A stretch of DNA of 22,079 nt from an uncultured Clostridium sp. (GCA_900543695.1 UQSG01000035.1:1-22079); one strand, 5' to 3'; shown: positions 1 to 7,859, counted from the stretch's first letter. Program-made: numbers and translations. The notes: generated by a model not told the origin, from the sequence alone.

Positions 1-7
1 CTCCCAC

Positions 8-73
8 AGTAAAAATCTCAATTTCTTCTCTTCTCTCACCTTTTTTACTCTCGCACCTCCCTCCAAGTAAAAA
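8..73. repeat. Left copy of a 32-bp palindromic repeat family (one half plus one full unit)
   Basis: A full unit lies at 42-73: TTTTTACT (42-49), 16 bp of spacer, AGTAAAAA (66-73). A lone right arm AGTAAAAA at 8-15 is probably the end of a second unit whose left arm would fall just outside the window. The arms are exact reverse complements. The spacer here is pyrimidine-rich and not itself palindromic. The same arms with exactly the same 16-bp spacing recur three times at 14103-14255, directly after the operon that starts here. Function unknown; it could be a protein-binding site, a small dispersed element or part of a larger mobile unit. Confidence 0.75.
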
Positions 74-105
74 CTTTAAAACAGTTAAATCTTTTTTTAT
101 TGATA

Positions 106-134
106 TTGACCATACATCCAGTTTCATGTATTAT
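106..134 (+). promoter_or_regulatory. Sigma-A-type promoter of the deoC operon
   Basis: A -35 hexamer TTGACC at 106-111 and a -10 hexamer TATTAT at 129-134 are separated by exactly 17 bp, and the bases before the -10 read TG. Transcription would start near 141, giving a leader of about 57 nt before the deoC start at 198. It is the only clear promoter ahead of the 14 closely packed plus-strand genes that follow. Seen by eye; no score computed. Confidence 0.7.
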
Positions 135-145
135 AAATGACATAA

Positions 146-158
146 TTGGTCATACCAA
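146..158. promoter_or_regulatory. Probable operator for the FadR-type GntR regulator
   Basis: TTGGT (146-150), CAT, ACCAA (154-158) form a perfect 5+3+5 inverted repeat. It sits just downstream of the -10 box, over or beside the expected transcription start, where a bound repressor would block initiation. TTGGTnnnACCAA matches the operator form known for the PdhR/FadR branch of the GntR family (TGGT-n3-ACCA core). A regulator of exactly that branch is encoded at 3761-4393 in the same operon, so autoregulation with an intermediate of the pathway as effector is the natural inference. Confidence 0.7.
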
Positions 159-197
159 ATGAATACAGGAGCTCAAAACAGTATTGGAGGTTTTATC

Positions 198-872
198 ATG
201 GACAGACAACTCAGCAAGTATATCGATCACACAAATTTAAAGCCTATGGCGCAGAAAATGGATATTGAAAAGCTGTGCACCGAGGCGGCGAGATGGCAGT
301 TTGCCTCGGTTTGCGTGAACCCGTACAACGTTCCCCTGGCAAAAGCCCTTTTAAAAGGCACGGATGTCAACGTCTGCACCGTAATCGGATTCCCTCTTGG
401 AGCCAATACAACAAAAATCAAAGTGATGGAAGCCAGAGAAGCCTATGAAAACGGATGCGACGAATTCGATATGGTAATCAATATCGGAGCGCTCAAAGAC
501 GGCCTGTACGACTATGTCAGAGATGAAATCAAGGCTGTTGTGGAAGCGGTGGAGGGCAGGACGGTTAAAGTAATTATTGAAACGGGACTGCTTACGGAAT
601 ACGAAAAATCCATGGCCACAAAGCTTGCCTGCGACGCGGGCGCGCAATTCGTCAAAACCTGCACGGGAGTGTCTCCCGGGAAGGCAACAGTAGAAGACGT
701 CAAGCTGATGCTTGAAAACATTCCGGAATATGAAGATGTCCAGGTCAAAGCGTCATCAGGGATCCGAACCTATGAAGACGCCATCGCTTTAATTGAAGCC
801 GGCGCCGAGCGTCTTGGAACCTCCTCCGGAATCGCAATTATAGAAGGAGCGGAGATTGTTGGAGCTCTGTAA
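198..872 (+). CDS. deoC: Deoxyribose-phosphate aldolase
   Basis: Class I aldolase (TIM barrel, cytoplasmic) that cleaves 2-deoxyribose-5-phosphate to glyceraldehyde-3-phosphate and acetaldehyde. The 224-residue product has the usual bacterial length. Family landmarks: EFDMVINIG with catalytic Asp91, the Schiff-base lysine region FVKTCTG (Lys153), and the second active-site lysine in VKASSGIRT (Lys184). I chose the ATG at 198 because GGAGG at 186-190 sits 7 nt upstream. An in-frame ATG at 159 would begin inside the operator and lacks a ribosome site. First gene of the operon; its end overlaps the next gene by 17 nt. Neighbouring epimerase and sugar kinase suggest it serves catabolism of a free sugar, not only nucleoside salvage. 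Confidence 0.95.
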   Translation: MDRQLSKYIDHTNLKPMAQKMDIEKLCTEAARWQFASVCVNPYNVPLAKALLKGTDVNVCTVIGFPLGANTTKIKVMEAREAYENGCDEFDMVINIGALKDGLYDYVRDEIKAVVEAVEGRTVKVIIETGLLTEYEKSMATKLACDAGAQFVKTCTGVSPGKATVEDVKLMLENIPEYEDVQVKASSGIRTYEDAIALIEAGAERLGTSSGIAIIEGAEIVGAL

Positions 873-1803
873 TGTCCGCTACAAAAATAAACAGGGAATC
901 AGGCTCCGCGCCGCCAGGCTCGAATGCATTGTTTTACCAGACGAGGGCGGCAAAATGGTCTCTCTCCGCGAAAGGCTCTCAGGCGAGGAATTGCTTGCAC
1001 AGGCAGAGGGCGGCGTTTATAAAGAGCTGACTTTTAACGGAAGCTATATCGACAGTGAGTGCTCCGCCTTCGACGATCTGTTTCCCACGGTCGATCCCTG
1101 GTATAACGGAGAACGGGAATATGCCGATCATGGGGAAGTCTGCAGGCTCCCAAATGCATATATCATAAGGAACGACGGTATGGCATCGCTTCATTTGTCC
1201 GTCCTTTCTCCCTTTGGGGATTACGTTTTCCGAAAAAGCTACAAGGAGCTGGAGGACGGCCTTGAAATTGCATACGAGGCGGAAAATATCGGAGGAAAGC
1301 CGCTGAAGGCCATCTGGGCCTCTCATCTGATGCTGAAGGCGCGCGAGGGCGAGGCCGTAACGCTGTCAGGAGACGACGCATACGAGGCAGAATTTATGTT
1401 TTGCGAGGACGCGTCGGTTGCGCAGGCAGGCACCGAGACAAAGCTCAGGAACGGCTGCGCTCTGCTGAGGAGTGCCCCCTGGAGCCGCGACGGAAACGCA
1501 TATAAATTTTACATAAAAAAACCGTATACAGGATCGTTCAAATACGGAAATTTAACTGTAAGGACCGAAAACGCAGATTATCTCGGGATCTGGATCAATA
1601 ACGGACGCTTTAAAGGGATGTACAACGTCGCGGCGGAATTCTGTACCGGCGCATACGATACGCCAGGCAAAGCGGAAGAACGCGGCGCCGACGTGACGAT
1701 CCCCAAGGGCGGCACCCGGAAATGGAAGCTGTTTCTCACAGCTTCGCACGAAAAAGACAGGAGGAGGCCATGGAACAGACAAAAAGAGGAAAGGTCGTTG
1801 TGA
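856..1803 (+). CDS. Aldose-1-epimerase-like protein (galactose mutarotase superfamily)
   Basis: Predicted cytoplasmic beta-sandwich protein of 315 residues that would interconvert alpha and beta anomers of a sugar. Conserved-looking active-site candidates are His92 in YADHGE, His157 in WASHLML and Glu261 in AAEFCTG, the pattern of two His and one Glu known for mutarotases. It resembles the divergent aldose-epimerase relatives (DUF4432-like) more than classical GalM. The start is TTG at 856 (or the adjacent TTG at 859) behind GGAGCGGA within deoC, so translation is probably coupled. Its 3' end overlaps the kinase by 34 nt. Deoxyribose operons of enterobacteria also pair a mutarotase-like protein with a deoxyribokinase, which supports a similar role here; sugar specificity is inferred. 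Confidence 0.8.
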   Translation: MLELCNVRYKNKQGIRLRAARLECIVLPDEGGKMVSLRERLSGEELLAQAEGGVYKELTFNGSYIDSECSAFDDLFPTVDPWYNGEREYADHGEVCRLPNAYIIRNDGMASLHLSVLSPFGDYVFRKSYKELEDGLEIAYEAENIGGKPLKAIWASHLMLKAREGEAVTLSGDDAYEAEFMFCEDASVAQAGTETKLRNGCALLRSAPWSRDGNAYKFYIKKPYTGSFKYGNLTVRTENADYLGIWINNGRFKGMYNVAAEFCTGAYDTPGKAEERGADVTIPKGGTRKWKLFLTASHEKDRRRPWNRQKEERSL

Positions 1804-2708
1804 CGGGCTCGTTTATCACTGATATTGCCGTACGCACACCGCGGTTCCCCGCAGACGGAGAAACGGTGGCAGGCGCGAGCCTCCAGTTCGGGCCGGGAGG
1901 AAAAGGCTCGAATCAGGCGACAGCAGCCAGACGTGCCGGCGCAGAAGTGATCATGATCACTAAAATCGGGACGGATTTTATGAGCGAAATCGCACGCACA
2001 CATTACAAAAACGAAAATATGACGCAGAAATACGTTTACACGCAGGAGGGCGGCGAGACGGGCACGGCTCTCATCGAGATCAACAGCGAAACGGCGGAGA
2101 ATCGGATTATTGTGTTAAAAGGAGCAAACGACGCGCTCACAAAAGAAGAAATCGATCTTGCGGAGGCGGAATTTCAGACCTGCGACGTTCTGCTTACGCA
2201 GCTTGAAGCAAGCGAAATCTCCGTAACCGAATCCGTCCGGCTGGCACGCAGATACGGAAAAACCGTCGTGCTGAATCCGGCTCCCGCAGGGGAAATCGAC
2301 GAGGCGCTTTTCAGAGACATTGATTATTTTACACCCAACGAAACAGAAGCCGAATTTTACACCGGCATCCGGGTTGCCGATGAGCAAACGGCGGAACAGG
2401 CTGCTGACCGCCTGCTGGAAAAGGGCGTGAAAAACGTCGTGATAACATTGGGAAAAACAGGTGTTTACGCAAAAACGGAAGAATTTCAGGGTATCGTACC
2501 GTCCTTCCGCGTAAATGCCGTCGACACCACGGGAGCCGGCGACGCGTTTAACGGCGGCTTCTGTACGGCGCTCGCAGAAGGAAAAAACGTACGCGACGCG
2601 CTTCTGTTTGCAAACGCCCTGGCGGCGCTTTCGGTAACGCGCCGGGGAACATCGCCGGCAATGCCATACCGTGAAGAGATCGAAAAGCTGCTGAAAGGAG
2701 GCAATTAA
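1770..2708 (+). CDS. rbsK: Ribokinase-family (PfkB) sugar kinase, ribokinase or deoxyribokinase
   Basis: ATP-dependent sugar kinase of 312 residues, which would phosphorylate ribose or 2-deoxyribose at O5. Visible motifs: substrate-binding GPGGKGSNQA (41-50), NPAPA (169-173), NETE (190-193) and the anion-hole/catalytic signature DTTGAGDAFNGGF (252-264) with Asp258 as the likely base. ATG 1770 is preferred over the ATG at 1722 because AGGAGG lies just upstream and the family N-terminus (VVVTGSFITDI) then starts in the right place. Ends directly against the next start codon. The deoC and epimerase neighbours favour deoxyribose as substrate, since DeoC consumes deoxyribose-5-phosphate, but ribokinase and deoxyribokinase cannot be told apart by eye. 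Confidence 0.9.
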   Translation: MEQTKRGKVVVTGSFITDIAVRTPRFPADGETVAGASLQFGPGGKGSNQATAARRAGAEVIMITKIGTDFMSEIARTHYKNENMTQKYVYTQEGGETGTALIEINSETAENRIIVLKGANDALTKEEIDLAEAEFQTCDVLLTQLEASEISVTESVRLARRYGKTVVLNPAPAGEIDEALFRDIDYFTPNETEAEFYTGIRVADEQTAEQAADRLLEKGVKNVVITLGKTGVYAKTEEFQGIVPSFRVNAVDTTGAGDAFNGGFCTALAEGKNVRDALLFANALAALSVTRRGTSPAMPYREEIEKLLKGGN

Positions 2709-3764
2709 ATGAAAAGCACCATGAAAGCAATTACCGTATACGGCCCGGGAGACATGCGCATTGAGGATGTCCCCCTGCGTCCTCTCAAAAAAGACGAGGT
2801 TCTTGTTCGCGTCGCCTGGACGGGGATCTGCGCCACGGACCTGTCTATTTATACCGGAGAAAGCAGTTTTATAAAAAGCGGCGAAATCAGATATCCCTGC
2901 CGCATCGGCCATGAATGGTCCGGAATCGTGGAGGAGGTCGGCGAAAGCGTCACAAAATTCAAAAAGGGCGACAGAGTTATCACGGACAACGGCGTTTCCT
3001 GCGGGGAATGCGATAACTGCAGATGCGGCGACCGCTTCGCCTGTACCGAGATCATGTCGGTCGGCACGATCAACTGCTGGGACGGCTGCTATGCAGAATA
3101 CATGTACATGCCGGAATGCCACACCTATCCCCTGGCCGACTCCGTAAGCCTGGAAGAGGCAGCGCTCGCAGAGCCGCTGTCCATTGCCCTCGGCGCTGTG
3201 AAAAAATACGAGATCCGGCCGGAGACGACCGTCGCCGTGATCGGCACCGGCTCCATTGCGCTGGGAGCCGCCGCGCTGGCAAGCGTTAAAGGAGCAAAGC
3301 AGGTTGTTGTAATCGGCAGAAAAGATTTTAAACTGCAGGCCGCGCTGAAATGCGGGGCGACGCACATTATCAATTCCACACGGGAAAACGCCCAAGAACG
3401 GCTGCGCGAAATCACGGGAGGAAAAGGCGCGGACTTCGTCATAGAGGCCTCCGGCGGTCCTACAACCGTAGAGGACGCAATGCGCCTTGCAGTCAGGCGC
3501 GGCACCGTGGCGCTGCTTGCATTTTACGAGCGGACGCTCGATGCCTTTCCGATCGATACGCTTGTGTCGAAGGAGCTGACCGTAAAGGGCGTTATGGGAG
3601 GCTTCGGCCTTGTCCCGGAGGCGGCGGAATATCTGGCAAAGGGTTTGCCGGTCGAGGGAATGGTCACGCACCGCATAGAGTTTTCGGAGGTTCCCGCGTT
3701 CTTTGCCCGGGCGGCCGAAACGGGCGGAGAGCGGATCAAGGCGCTTGTGAGGATTTGCCCATGA
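2709..3764 (+). CDS. Zinc-dependent medium-chain alcohol/polyol dehydrogenase
   Basis: Cytoplasmic NAD(P)-dependent oxidoreductase of 351 residues, related to sorbitol, threonine and 2,3-butanediol dehydrogenases. Catalytic zinc ligands: Cys41 (GICATD), His68-Glu69 (GHEW) and Glu155 (AEPLS). Structural zinc cysteines at 98, 101, 104 and 112 are all present. Rossmann loop GTGSIA (179-184) has Ala in place of the last Gly. The end of beta-2 reads VVVIGRKD with no acidic residue, which suggests NADP(H) preference (inference). AAAGGAGG 7 nt before the ATG sets the start. Substrate unknown; the acetaldehyde/acetoin-type enzymes downstream make acetoin/butanediol, or oxidation of an upstream sugar alcohol, plausible. 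Confidence 0.88.
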   Translation: MKSTMKAITVYGPGDMRIEDVPLRPLKKDEVLVRVAWTGICATDLSIYTGESSFIKSGEIRYPCRIGHEWSGIVEEVGESVTKFKKGDRVITDNGVSCGECDNCRCGDRFACTEIMSVGTINCWDGCYAEYMYMPECHTYPLADSVSLEEAALAEPLSIALGAVKKYEIRPETTVAVIGTGSIALGAAALASVKGAKQVVVIGRKDFKLQAALKCGATHIINSTRENAQERLREITGGKGADFVIEASGGPTTVEDAMRLAVRRGTVALLAFYERTLDAFPIDTLVSKELTVKGVMGGFGLVPEAAEYLAKGLPVEGMVTHRIEFSEVPAFFARAAETGGERIKALVRICP

Positions 3765-4393
3765 ATATGGCGGAAGCAACGGCGTCCTCGGTCATCCGGA
3801 TGATCCATGAAAACCGGTACGTCGAGGGCGATCGCCTGCCGCCCGAGCGCGAGCTGGCCGCTTTGCTTGGCGTATCGCGTACAACGGTCCGGGAGGCGCT
3901 CAAGCGCCTTGCGGCATGGGGATACATCCGTTCCGTACAGGGCGGAGGCAATTACGTAAGCCGCGTGAGCAGCCGGACGCAGATTGAATTTCTGGAGGTG
4001 CGGCGCGCGATTGAATGCGAAACCGCGCGGCTTGCGGCGGAGCACGCGCAGCCGGAGGATCTGAAAGCGATCCGCATTTCTTTAGCCGGTATGCAGGCGG
4101 AAATCAACGCAGGCGGACTCGGTGTCGGCGGGGACAGCGACTTTCATGCCGCCGTTGCAAAAGCCGCCGGGAACAATGCCATGTGCATGATCCTGGAGCA
4201 ATGCTGCGATATCCTGAACTCCGGCCGATACGCCACGCTCACAATCACCGGCCAGGGAGAAAAATCATTGCGGGATCACGAGCGGATTGCCGACGCCATC
4301 GAGGCCGGAGACGCGGAGGGCGCGGCGCGTGAAATGAAGGAGCACATCGAAAAAGCGATAATAAATATTTTAAAGAAAGAAGGATTACTGTAA
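3761..4393 (+). CDS. GntR-family transcriptional regulator, FadR subfamily
   Basis: DNA-binding repressor or activator of 210 residues. Residues 1-70 form the winged helix (LPPERELAALLGVSRTTVRE is the recognition region) and about 75-205 form an FCD ligand-binding domain. The FCD metal-ligand pattern is intact: Asp125/His129 (DSDFH), His173 (RDHERI) and His195 (EHIEKA), so it likely binds a small carboxylate through a metal ion. The ATG overlaps the dehydrogenase stop by 4 nt, with GAGG about 8 nt upstream, and its stop overlaps the next start by 1 nt. A PdhR/FadR-type operator lies at the operon promoter (146-158), so autoregulation is likely. It sits between sugar-entry and aldehyde-oxidation genes. 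Confidence 0.92.
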   Translation: MNMAEATASSVIRMIHENRYVEGDRLPPERELAALLGVSRTTVREALKRLAAWGYIRSVQGGGNYVSRVSSRTQIEFLEVRRAIECETARLAAEHAQPEDLKAIRISLAGMQAEINAGGLGVGGDSDFHAAVAKAAGNNAMCMILEQCCDILNSGRYATLTITGQGEKSLRDHERIADAIEAGDAEGAAREMKEHIEKAIINILKKEGLL

Positions 4394-5766
4394 TGGAAAG
4401 TATATCGGAACTGATCAGCAGAGCCAGAGCCGCGCAGGCGGAGTTTGAAAAAACGGCAACGCAGGAAAGCGTAGACGCAATCGTAAAAGCCATTGCCAAA
4501 ACGGTTTACGAAAACGCCGAGCCGCTGGCAAAGCTTGCCGCCGAGGAATCCGGCATGGGCCTGTACGAAGATAAGATCAATAAAAATAAAGGAAAAGCAA
4601 GGATTATCTGGAGCTTCCTCAAGGATAAGAAATCCGTCGGCGTAATCAGCCGGGACGACAGAACCTGCATTACGGAGGTCGCGCGTCCGATGGGCGTCGT
4701 CGCCGCCATTACCCCCTGCACCAATCCCATTGTAACTCCGATGTGCAACGCCATGTATGCGATCAAGGGAAGAAACGCAATCATTATCGCGCCGCATCCG
4801 CGCGCCAAAAAGTGCGCCAGGGTCGTTACGGATCTGTTTCGCGGTGAAATCGAGCGGCTGGGAGCGCCCGCCGATCTGGTGCTGCTGGTAGAAGAACCGT
4901 CCACGGCGCTTTCCGCGGAGCTGATGAGCAAATGCGACGTCGTTGTGGCGACGGGCGGCATGGGGATGGTAAAAGCGGCGTATTCCTCCGGAAAGCCGGC
5001 GTACGGAGTGGGCGCGGGCAACGTGCAGTGCATCATAGACCGCGGCGTCGACTACCGGGAAGCCGCCCCGAAGATCATCGAAGGCCGCCGCTTCGACAAC
5101 GGCATCATCTGCTCCGGCGAGCAGACGATTCTTGTGCCGAAGGAGGATTACGACGAAATCATAAATATTTTTACCGAAAACGGATGCGCATATATTGAAC
5201 GGCCGGAGGACGTCCGCAGGCTCAGGGACACGCTGTTTACCGTTACGGAAACGGGCGGATATGCCATGAACAAAAAGCTGGTCGGGCAGAGCGCCGTTTG
5301 CGTAGCGCAGGAGGCCGGAATCGAGGTGCCGGCGGATACGAAGGTGCTTCTGGTCAAGGCAGACGGCCGCGGCAAAGACGACTGCCTGTCTAAAGAAAAA
5401 ATGTGCCCTGTCATTTCCGCGTATGCGTACGATACCTGGGAAGACGCCGTGGCCGTAGCGCAGGCAAATCTCGACGTAGAGGGACGCGGCCATTCCGTCG
5501 CGATCCATTCTCACAACAAAGAGCACATTGAATATGCTGCTAATCACGTTACGGTATGCCGCGTTCTCGTGAACCAGATCTGCTCCACGATGAACGGAGG
5601 CAGCTTCTTCAACAGCCTGACGCCGACCACAACGCTCGGCTGCGGCTCCTGGGGAAATAATTCCATTTCGGAAAACTTCAGCTACAAGCATCTTATCAAT
5701 ATTACCAGAATTGCCTATGAGATTCCGGGAGCGAAGGCGCCCTCGGATGAAGAAATTTTTCAGTAA
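4393..5766 (+). CDS. CoA-acylating aldehyde dehydrogenase (SucD/SauS/EutE type)
   Basis: Oxidises an aldehyde to its acyl-CoA with NAD(P), or the reverse. The 457-residue protein has the nucleophile Cys240 in NGIICSGEQ, the cofactor region TPCTNPIVTPMCNAM, and PHPRAKK. Overall it resembles clostridial CoA-dependent succinate-semialdehyde dehydrogenase and sulfoacetaldehyde dehydrogenase more than the AdhE N-terminal half; no alcohol dehydrogenase domain is fused and no microcompartment-targeting extension is seen at the N-terminus. The start overlaps the regulator stop by 1 nt. With DeoC in the operon, acetaldehyde is the most economical substrate; succinate semialdehyde or sulfoacetaldehyde remain alternatives. 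The acyl-CoA synthetase downstream would turn its product into ATP and a free acid. Confidence 0.88.
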   Translation: MESISELISRARAAQAEFEKTATQESVDAIVKAIAKTVYENAEPLAKLAAEESGMGLYEDKINKNKGKARIIWSFLKDKKSVGVISRDDRTCITEVARPMGVVAAITPCTNPIVTPMCNAMYAIKGRNAIIIAPHPRAKKCARVVTDLFRGEIERLGAPADLVLLVEEPSTALSAELMSKCDVVVATGGMGMVKAAYSSGKPAYGVGAGNVQCIIDRGVDYREAAPKIIEGRRFDNGIICSGEQTILVPKEDYDEIINIFTENGCAYIERPEDVRRLRDTLFTVTETGGYAMNKKLVGQSAVCVAQEAGIEVPADTKVLLVKADGRGKDDCLSKEKMCPVISAYAYDTWEDAVAVAQANLDVEGRGHSVAIHSHNKEHIEYAANHVTVCRVLVNQICSTMNGGSFFNSLTPTTTLGCGSWGNNSISENFSYKHLINITRIAYEIPGAKAPSDEEIFQ

Positions 5767-5784
5767 AGGAGCGAAACGCCCAAT

Positions 5785-6990
5785 ATGGATTTAATGGAAT
5801 ACAAGGCAAAAGAGCTTTTTGCTGCGGGCGGCCTTCCGGTGCAGAAATTTGCGCACATCGGAGAGGACATTCTTGCGCGCGGAGACGCGGAGCTGGTCCG
5901 GGCAGCCGCAGAGCTTGCCTATCCGGTTGTCGTCAAAGCGCAGGTAATGACAGGCGGCCGCGGCAAAGCCGGCGGCATCAAATTTGCAGAGAATGAGACG
6001 GAGCTGGTAAAACGCACGCGGGAAATCATCGGCATGGAGATCAAGGGGCACACGGTGCGCAGCGTTATGATCGTGGAAAAGGCGGAGGTTGTTCGGGAGT
6101 TTTATCTTTCCGTCATGCTGGACCGCGTGACAAAGGGGCCAGTCATCATTTTTTCGCCTCTGGGCGGCATGGAAATCGAGCAGGTTGCAAAGGATTCTCC
6201 GGAAATGATTTTTAAAACGCCAGTTCATCCGCTGGGTGGAATTGAGGCCTATCATGCGGCTTATCTGGCGGACAAAATCAGGCTTGTATATCCGGAGTTC
6301 GGCGCGGAGCTTCAGAAGGAGCTGACCGCTTTACTGCGGAATCTGTATACGCTTTTCCTGAAGAACGACTGCCTGCTTTGCGAGGTGAATCCTCTGGCGC
6401 TCTGCCGGAAGGACGGCGCGGAGCATCTGCTTGCGCTGGACGGGAAGGTTTCCATAGACGACTCCGCCGTGAAGCGTCAGCCGTGGCTCGCGGAGTACGC
6501 CGCCGCCATGCCGAAGCATCCGCTGAGCAGGGAAGCGGAAAGCTTCGGGTTTCTTTATATTCCCTGCGAAGAGGACGGAGAGATCGCCGTGATGTCAAAC
6601 GGCTCCGGGATGCTGATGAGCTGCATCGATCTGATCACGAAGGAGGGGATGCGCGTCCGCGCCGTGCTCGACCTGGGAGGCGGAGCCACCGCGGAGCGGA
6701 TTCAGGAGGCCGTCCGCATCATCCTGAGCGACGAACGGACAAAATATTTATTTATCAATATATTTGGCGGGATCACACGCTGCGACGAGGTGGCCGGAGG
6801 AATCAGAAGAGCGTATGAGGCGGGGCACCTGACGAAGCCTGTCATCCTCCGCTTTGAAGGAACGAACAAGGCAAGAGGACTGGAGATCATTTCCGGAATC
6901 CCCGGCGTTGCCTATGCAGACAGCCTTCTGGAGGGCGTTGCAGTGCTCTGCGCGGAGAAAAACGGCAGCAAGGGAGGCGTACGGGAATGA
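5785..6990 (+). CDS. ADP-forming acyl-CoA synthetase beta subunit (SucC-like)
   Basis: Beta subunit (401 residues) of a succinyl-CoA-synthetase-type enzyme. The ATP-grasp domain occupies about residues 1-200 (MEYKAKELF at the start, VVVKAQVMTGGRGKAGG as the nucleotide loop, CEVNPL as the metal site), followed by the CoA-ligase-type domain with LDLGGGAT and INIFGGITRCD. Together with the alpha subunit it would convert acyl-CoA, ADP and phosphate to the acid, CoA and ATP. It follows the aldehyde dehydrogenase by 18 nt and overlaps the alpha subunit by 4 nt. The pairing of acylating aldehyde dehydrogenase with a SucCD-like ligase is a known energy-conserving unit for short aldehydes. A TCA-cycle role is less likely in this context. 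Confidence 0.88.
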   Translation: MDLMEYKAKELFAAGGLPVQKFAHIGEDILARGDAELVRAAAELAYPVVVKAQVMTGGRGKAGGIKFAENETELVKRTREIIGMEIKGHTVRSVMIVEKAEVVREFYLSVMLDRVTKGPVIIFSPLGGMEIEQVAKDSPEMIFKTPVHPLGGIEAYHAAYLADKIRLVYPEFGAELQKELTALLRNLYTLFLKNDCLLCEVNPLALCRKDGAEHLLALDGKVSIDDSAVKRQPWLAEYAAAMPKHPLSREAESFGFLYIPCEEDGEIAVMSNGSGMLMSCIDLITKEGMRVRAVLDLGGGATAERIQEAVRIILSDERTKYLFINIFGGITRCDEVAGGIRRAYEAGHLTKPVILRFEGTNKARGLEIISGIPGVAYADSLLEGVAVLCAEKNGSKGGVRE

Positions 6991-7859
6991 GTATTTTAAT
7001 CGACCAGAACACACGCCTGATCGTTCAGGGCATTACTGGCCGGGAGGGAACCTTCCATACCGGGCAGATGCTGGAATACGGCACGAACGTCGTCGCCGGC
7101 GTCACACCGGGAAAGGGCGGCCAGACGGTGCTCGGCGTCCCGGTATTCAACACGGTGCGGGAAGCGGCGGAGAAGACCGGGGCAAACGCGTCGGTGATTT
7201 TCGTGCCTGCCATGCATATGATGAGCGGCGCGCTGGAGGCGATCGACGCGGGGCTTCCGCTCGTCATTACGATTGCGGAGCATGTCCCGGTACAGGACAT
7301 GATGCGCGTGTATCATTATGGACGCCTGAAAGGAACGCGCGTCATCGGGCCGAACTCGTTCGGCGTCATTTCACCGGGAAAATCAAAGGCCGGCTTCATG
7401 GCGCACCGGATTTTCCTGCCGGGCCATGTCGGGCTGATGTCGCGTTCGGCAACCAATTGCTATGAAACGGTATTCATGCTGACAAATGCCGGCATCGGGC
7501 AGTCCACCTGCGTCGGGATCGGCGGCGACATGATTGCCGGAAGCTCCTTCTCCGACCTTCTCCCGCTGTTTGAAGGGGATCCGGAGACGAAGGCGATCGT
7601 CATGATCGGCGAGATCGGCGGGAATGAGGAGGAGCTGGCCGCCGCGCTGATCCGGGAACGGATCACAAAGCCGGTCGTAGCGCTGATCGCAGGGAAAAAC
7701 GCGCCGAAGGGACGCTCTATGGGCCATGCGGGCGCGATTGTTTCCGCGGATGGAACGGGAAGCGCAGATTCCAAAATCAGGGCGCTTTCCGAGGCGGGCG
7801 CCGTCATCGCCGACAGCACGGCGGAGATTGTGTCCTGCCTGCACAAAATTATGGCATAA
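6987..7859 (+). CDS. ADP-forming acyl-CoA synthetase alpha subunit (SucD-like)
   Basis: CoA-binding subunit of 290 residues. The phosphorylated His247 is present in GHAGAI, and the family segments GITGREGTFH (15-24), CVGIGGD (175-181) and IGEIGGNEEE are clear. Two stretches near the acid-binding pocket differ from succinyl-CoA synthetase: GPNSFGVISPG (121-131) where the usual form is GPN-T/C-PG-V/I-ITPG, and SRSATNCYE (152-160) where the usual form is SRSGTLTYE. These substitutions argue for an acid other than succinate, for example acetate. The 4-nt overlap with the beta gene indicates stoichiometric co-translation. Confidence 0.88.
   Translation: MSILIDQNTRLIVQGITGREGTFHTGQMLEYGTNVVAGVTPGKGGQTVLGVPVFNTVREAAEKTGANASVIFVPAMHMMSGALEAIDAGLPLVITIAEHVPVQDMMRVYHYGRLKGTRVIGPNSFGVISPGKSKAGFMAHRIFLPGHVGLMSRSATNCYETVFMLTNAGIGQSTCVGIGGDMIAGSSFSDLLPLFEGDPETKAIVMIGEIGGNEEELAAALIRERITKPVVALIAGKNAPKGRSMGHAGAIVSADGTGSADSKIRALSEAGAVIADSTAEIVSCLHKIMA

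Noticed and set aside
159..197. Upstream ATG start for deoC at 159
   Set aside because: The codon overlaps the end of the operator region, lacks a ribosome binding site, and adds 13 residues not typical of DeoC; ATG 198 has GGAGG at good spacing.
2115..3779. 554-codon open frame on the minus strand opposite the kinase and alcohol dehydrogenase
   Set aside because: It is antisense to two genes with complete family motifs, has no ribosome site or recognisable domain, and its composition (Arg, Cys, His, Phe-rich) is typical of a frame shadow in GC-biased DNA.
4276..5691. 471-codon minus-strand open frame
   Set aside because: It lies antisense to the aldehyde dehydrogenase, which has its full set of motifs; no supporting signals.
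4393..7859. Reading the aldehyde dehydrogenase plus SucCD-like pair as a sulfoquinovose/sulfoacetaldehyde pathway
   Set aside because: The enzyme pair is similar to such systems, but no sulfosugar isomerase, transketolase, isethionate lyase or sulfonate exporter is present, while DeoC and a sugar kinase supply a simpler acetaldehyde source. Kept only as an alternative.
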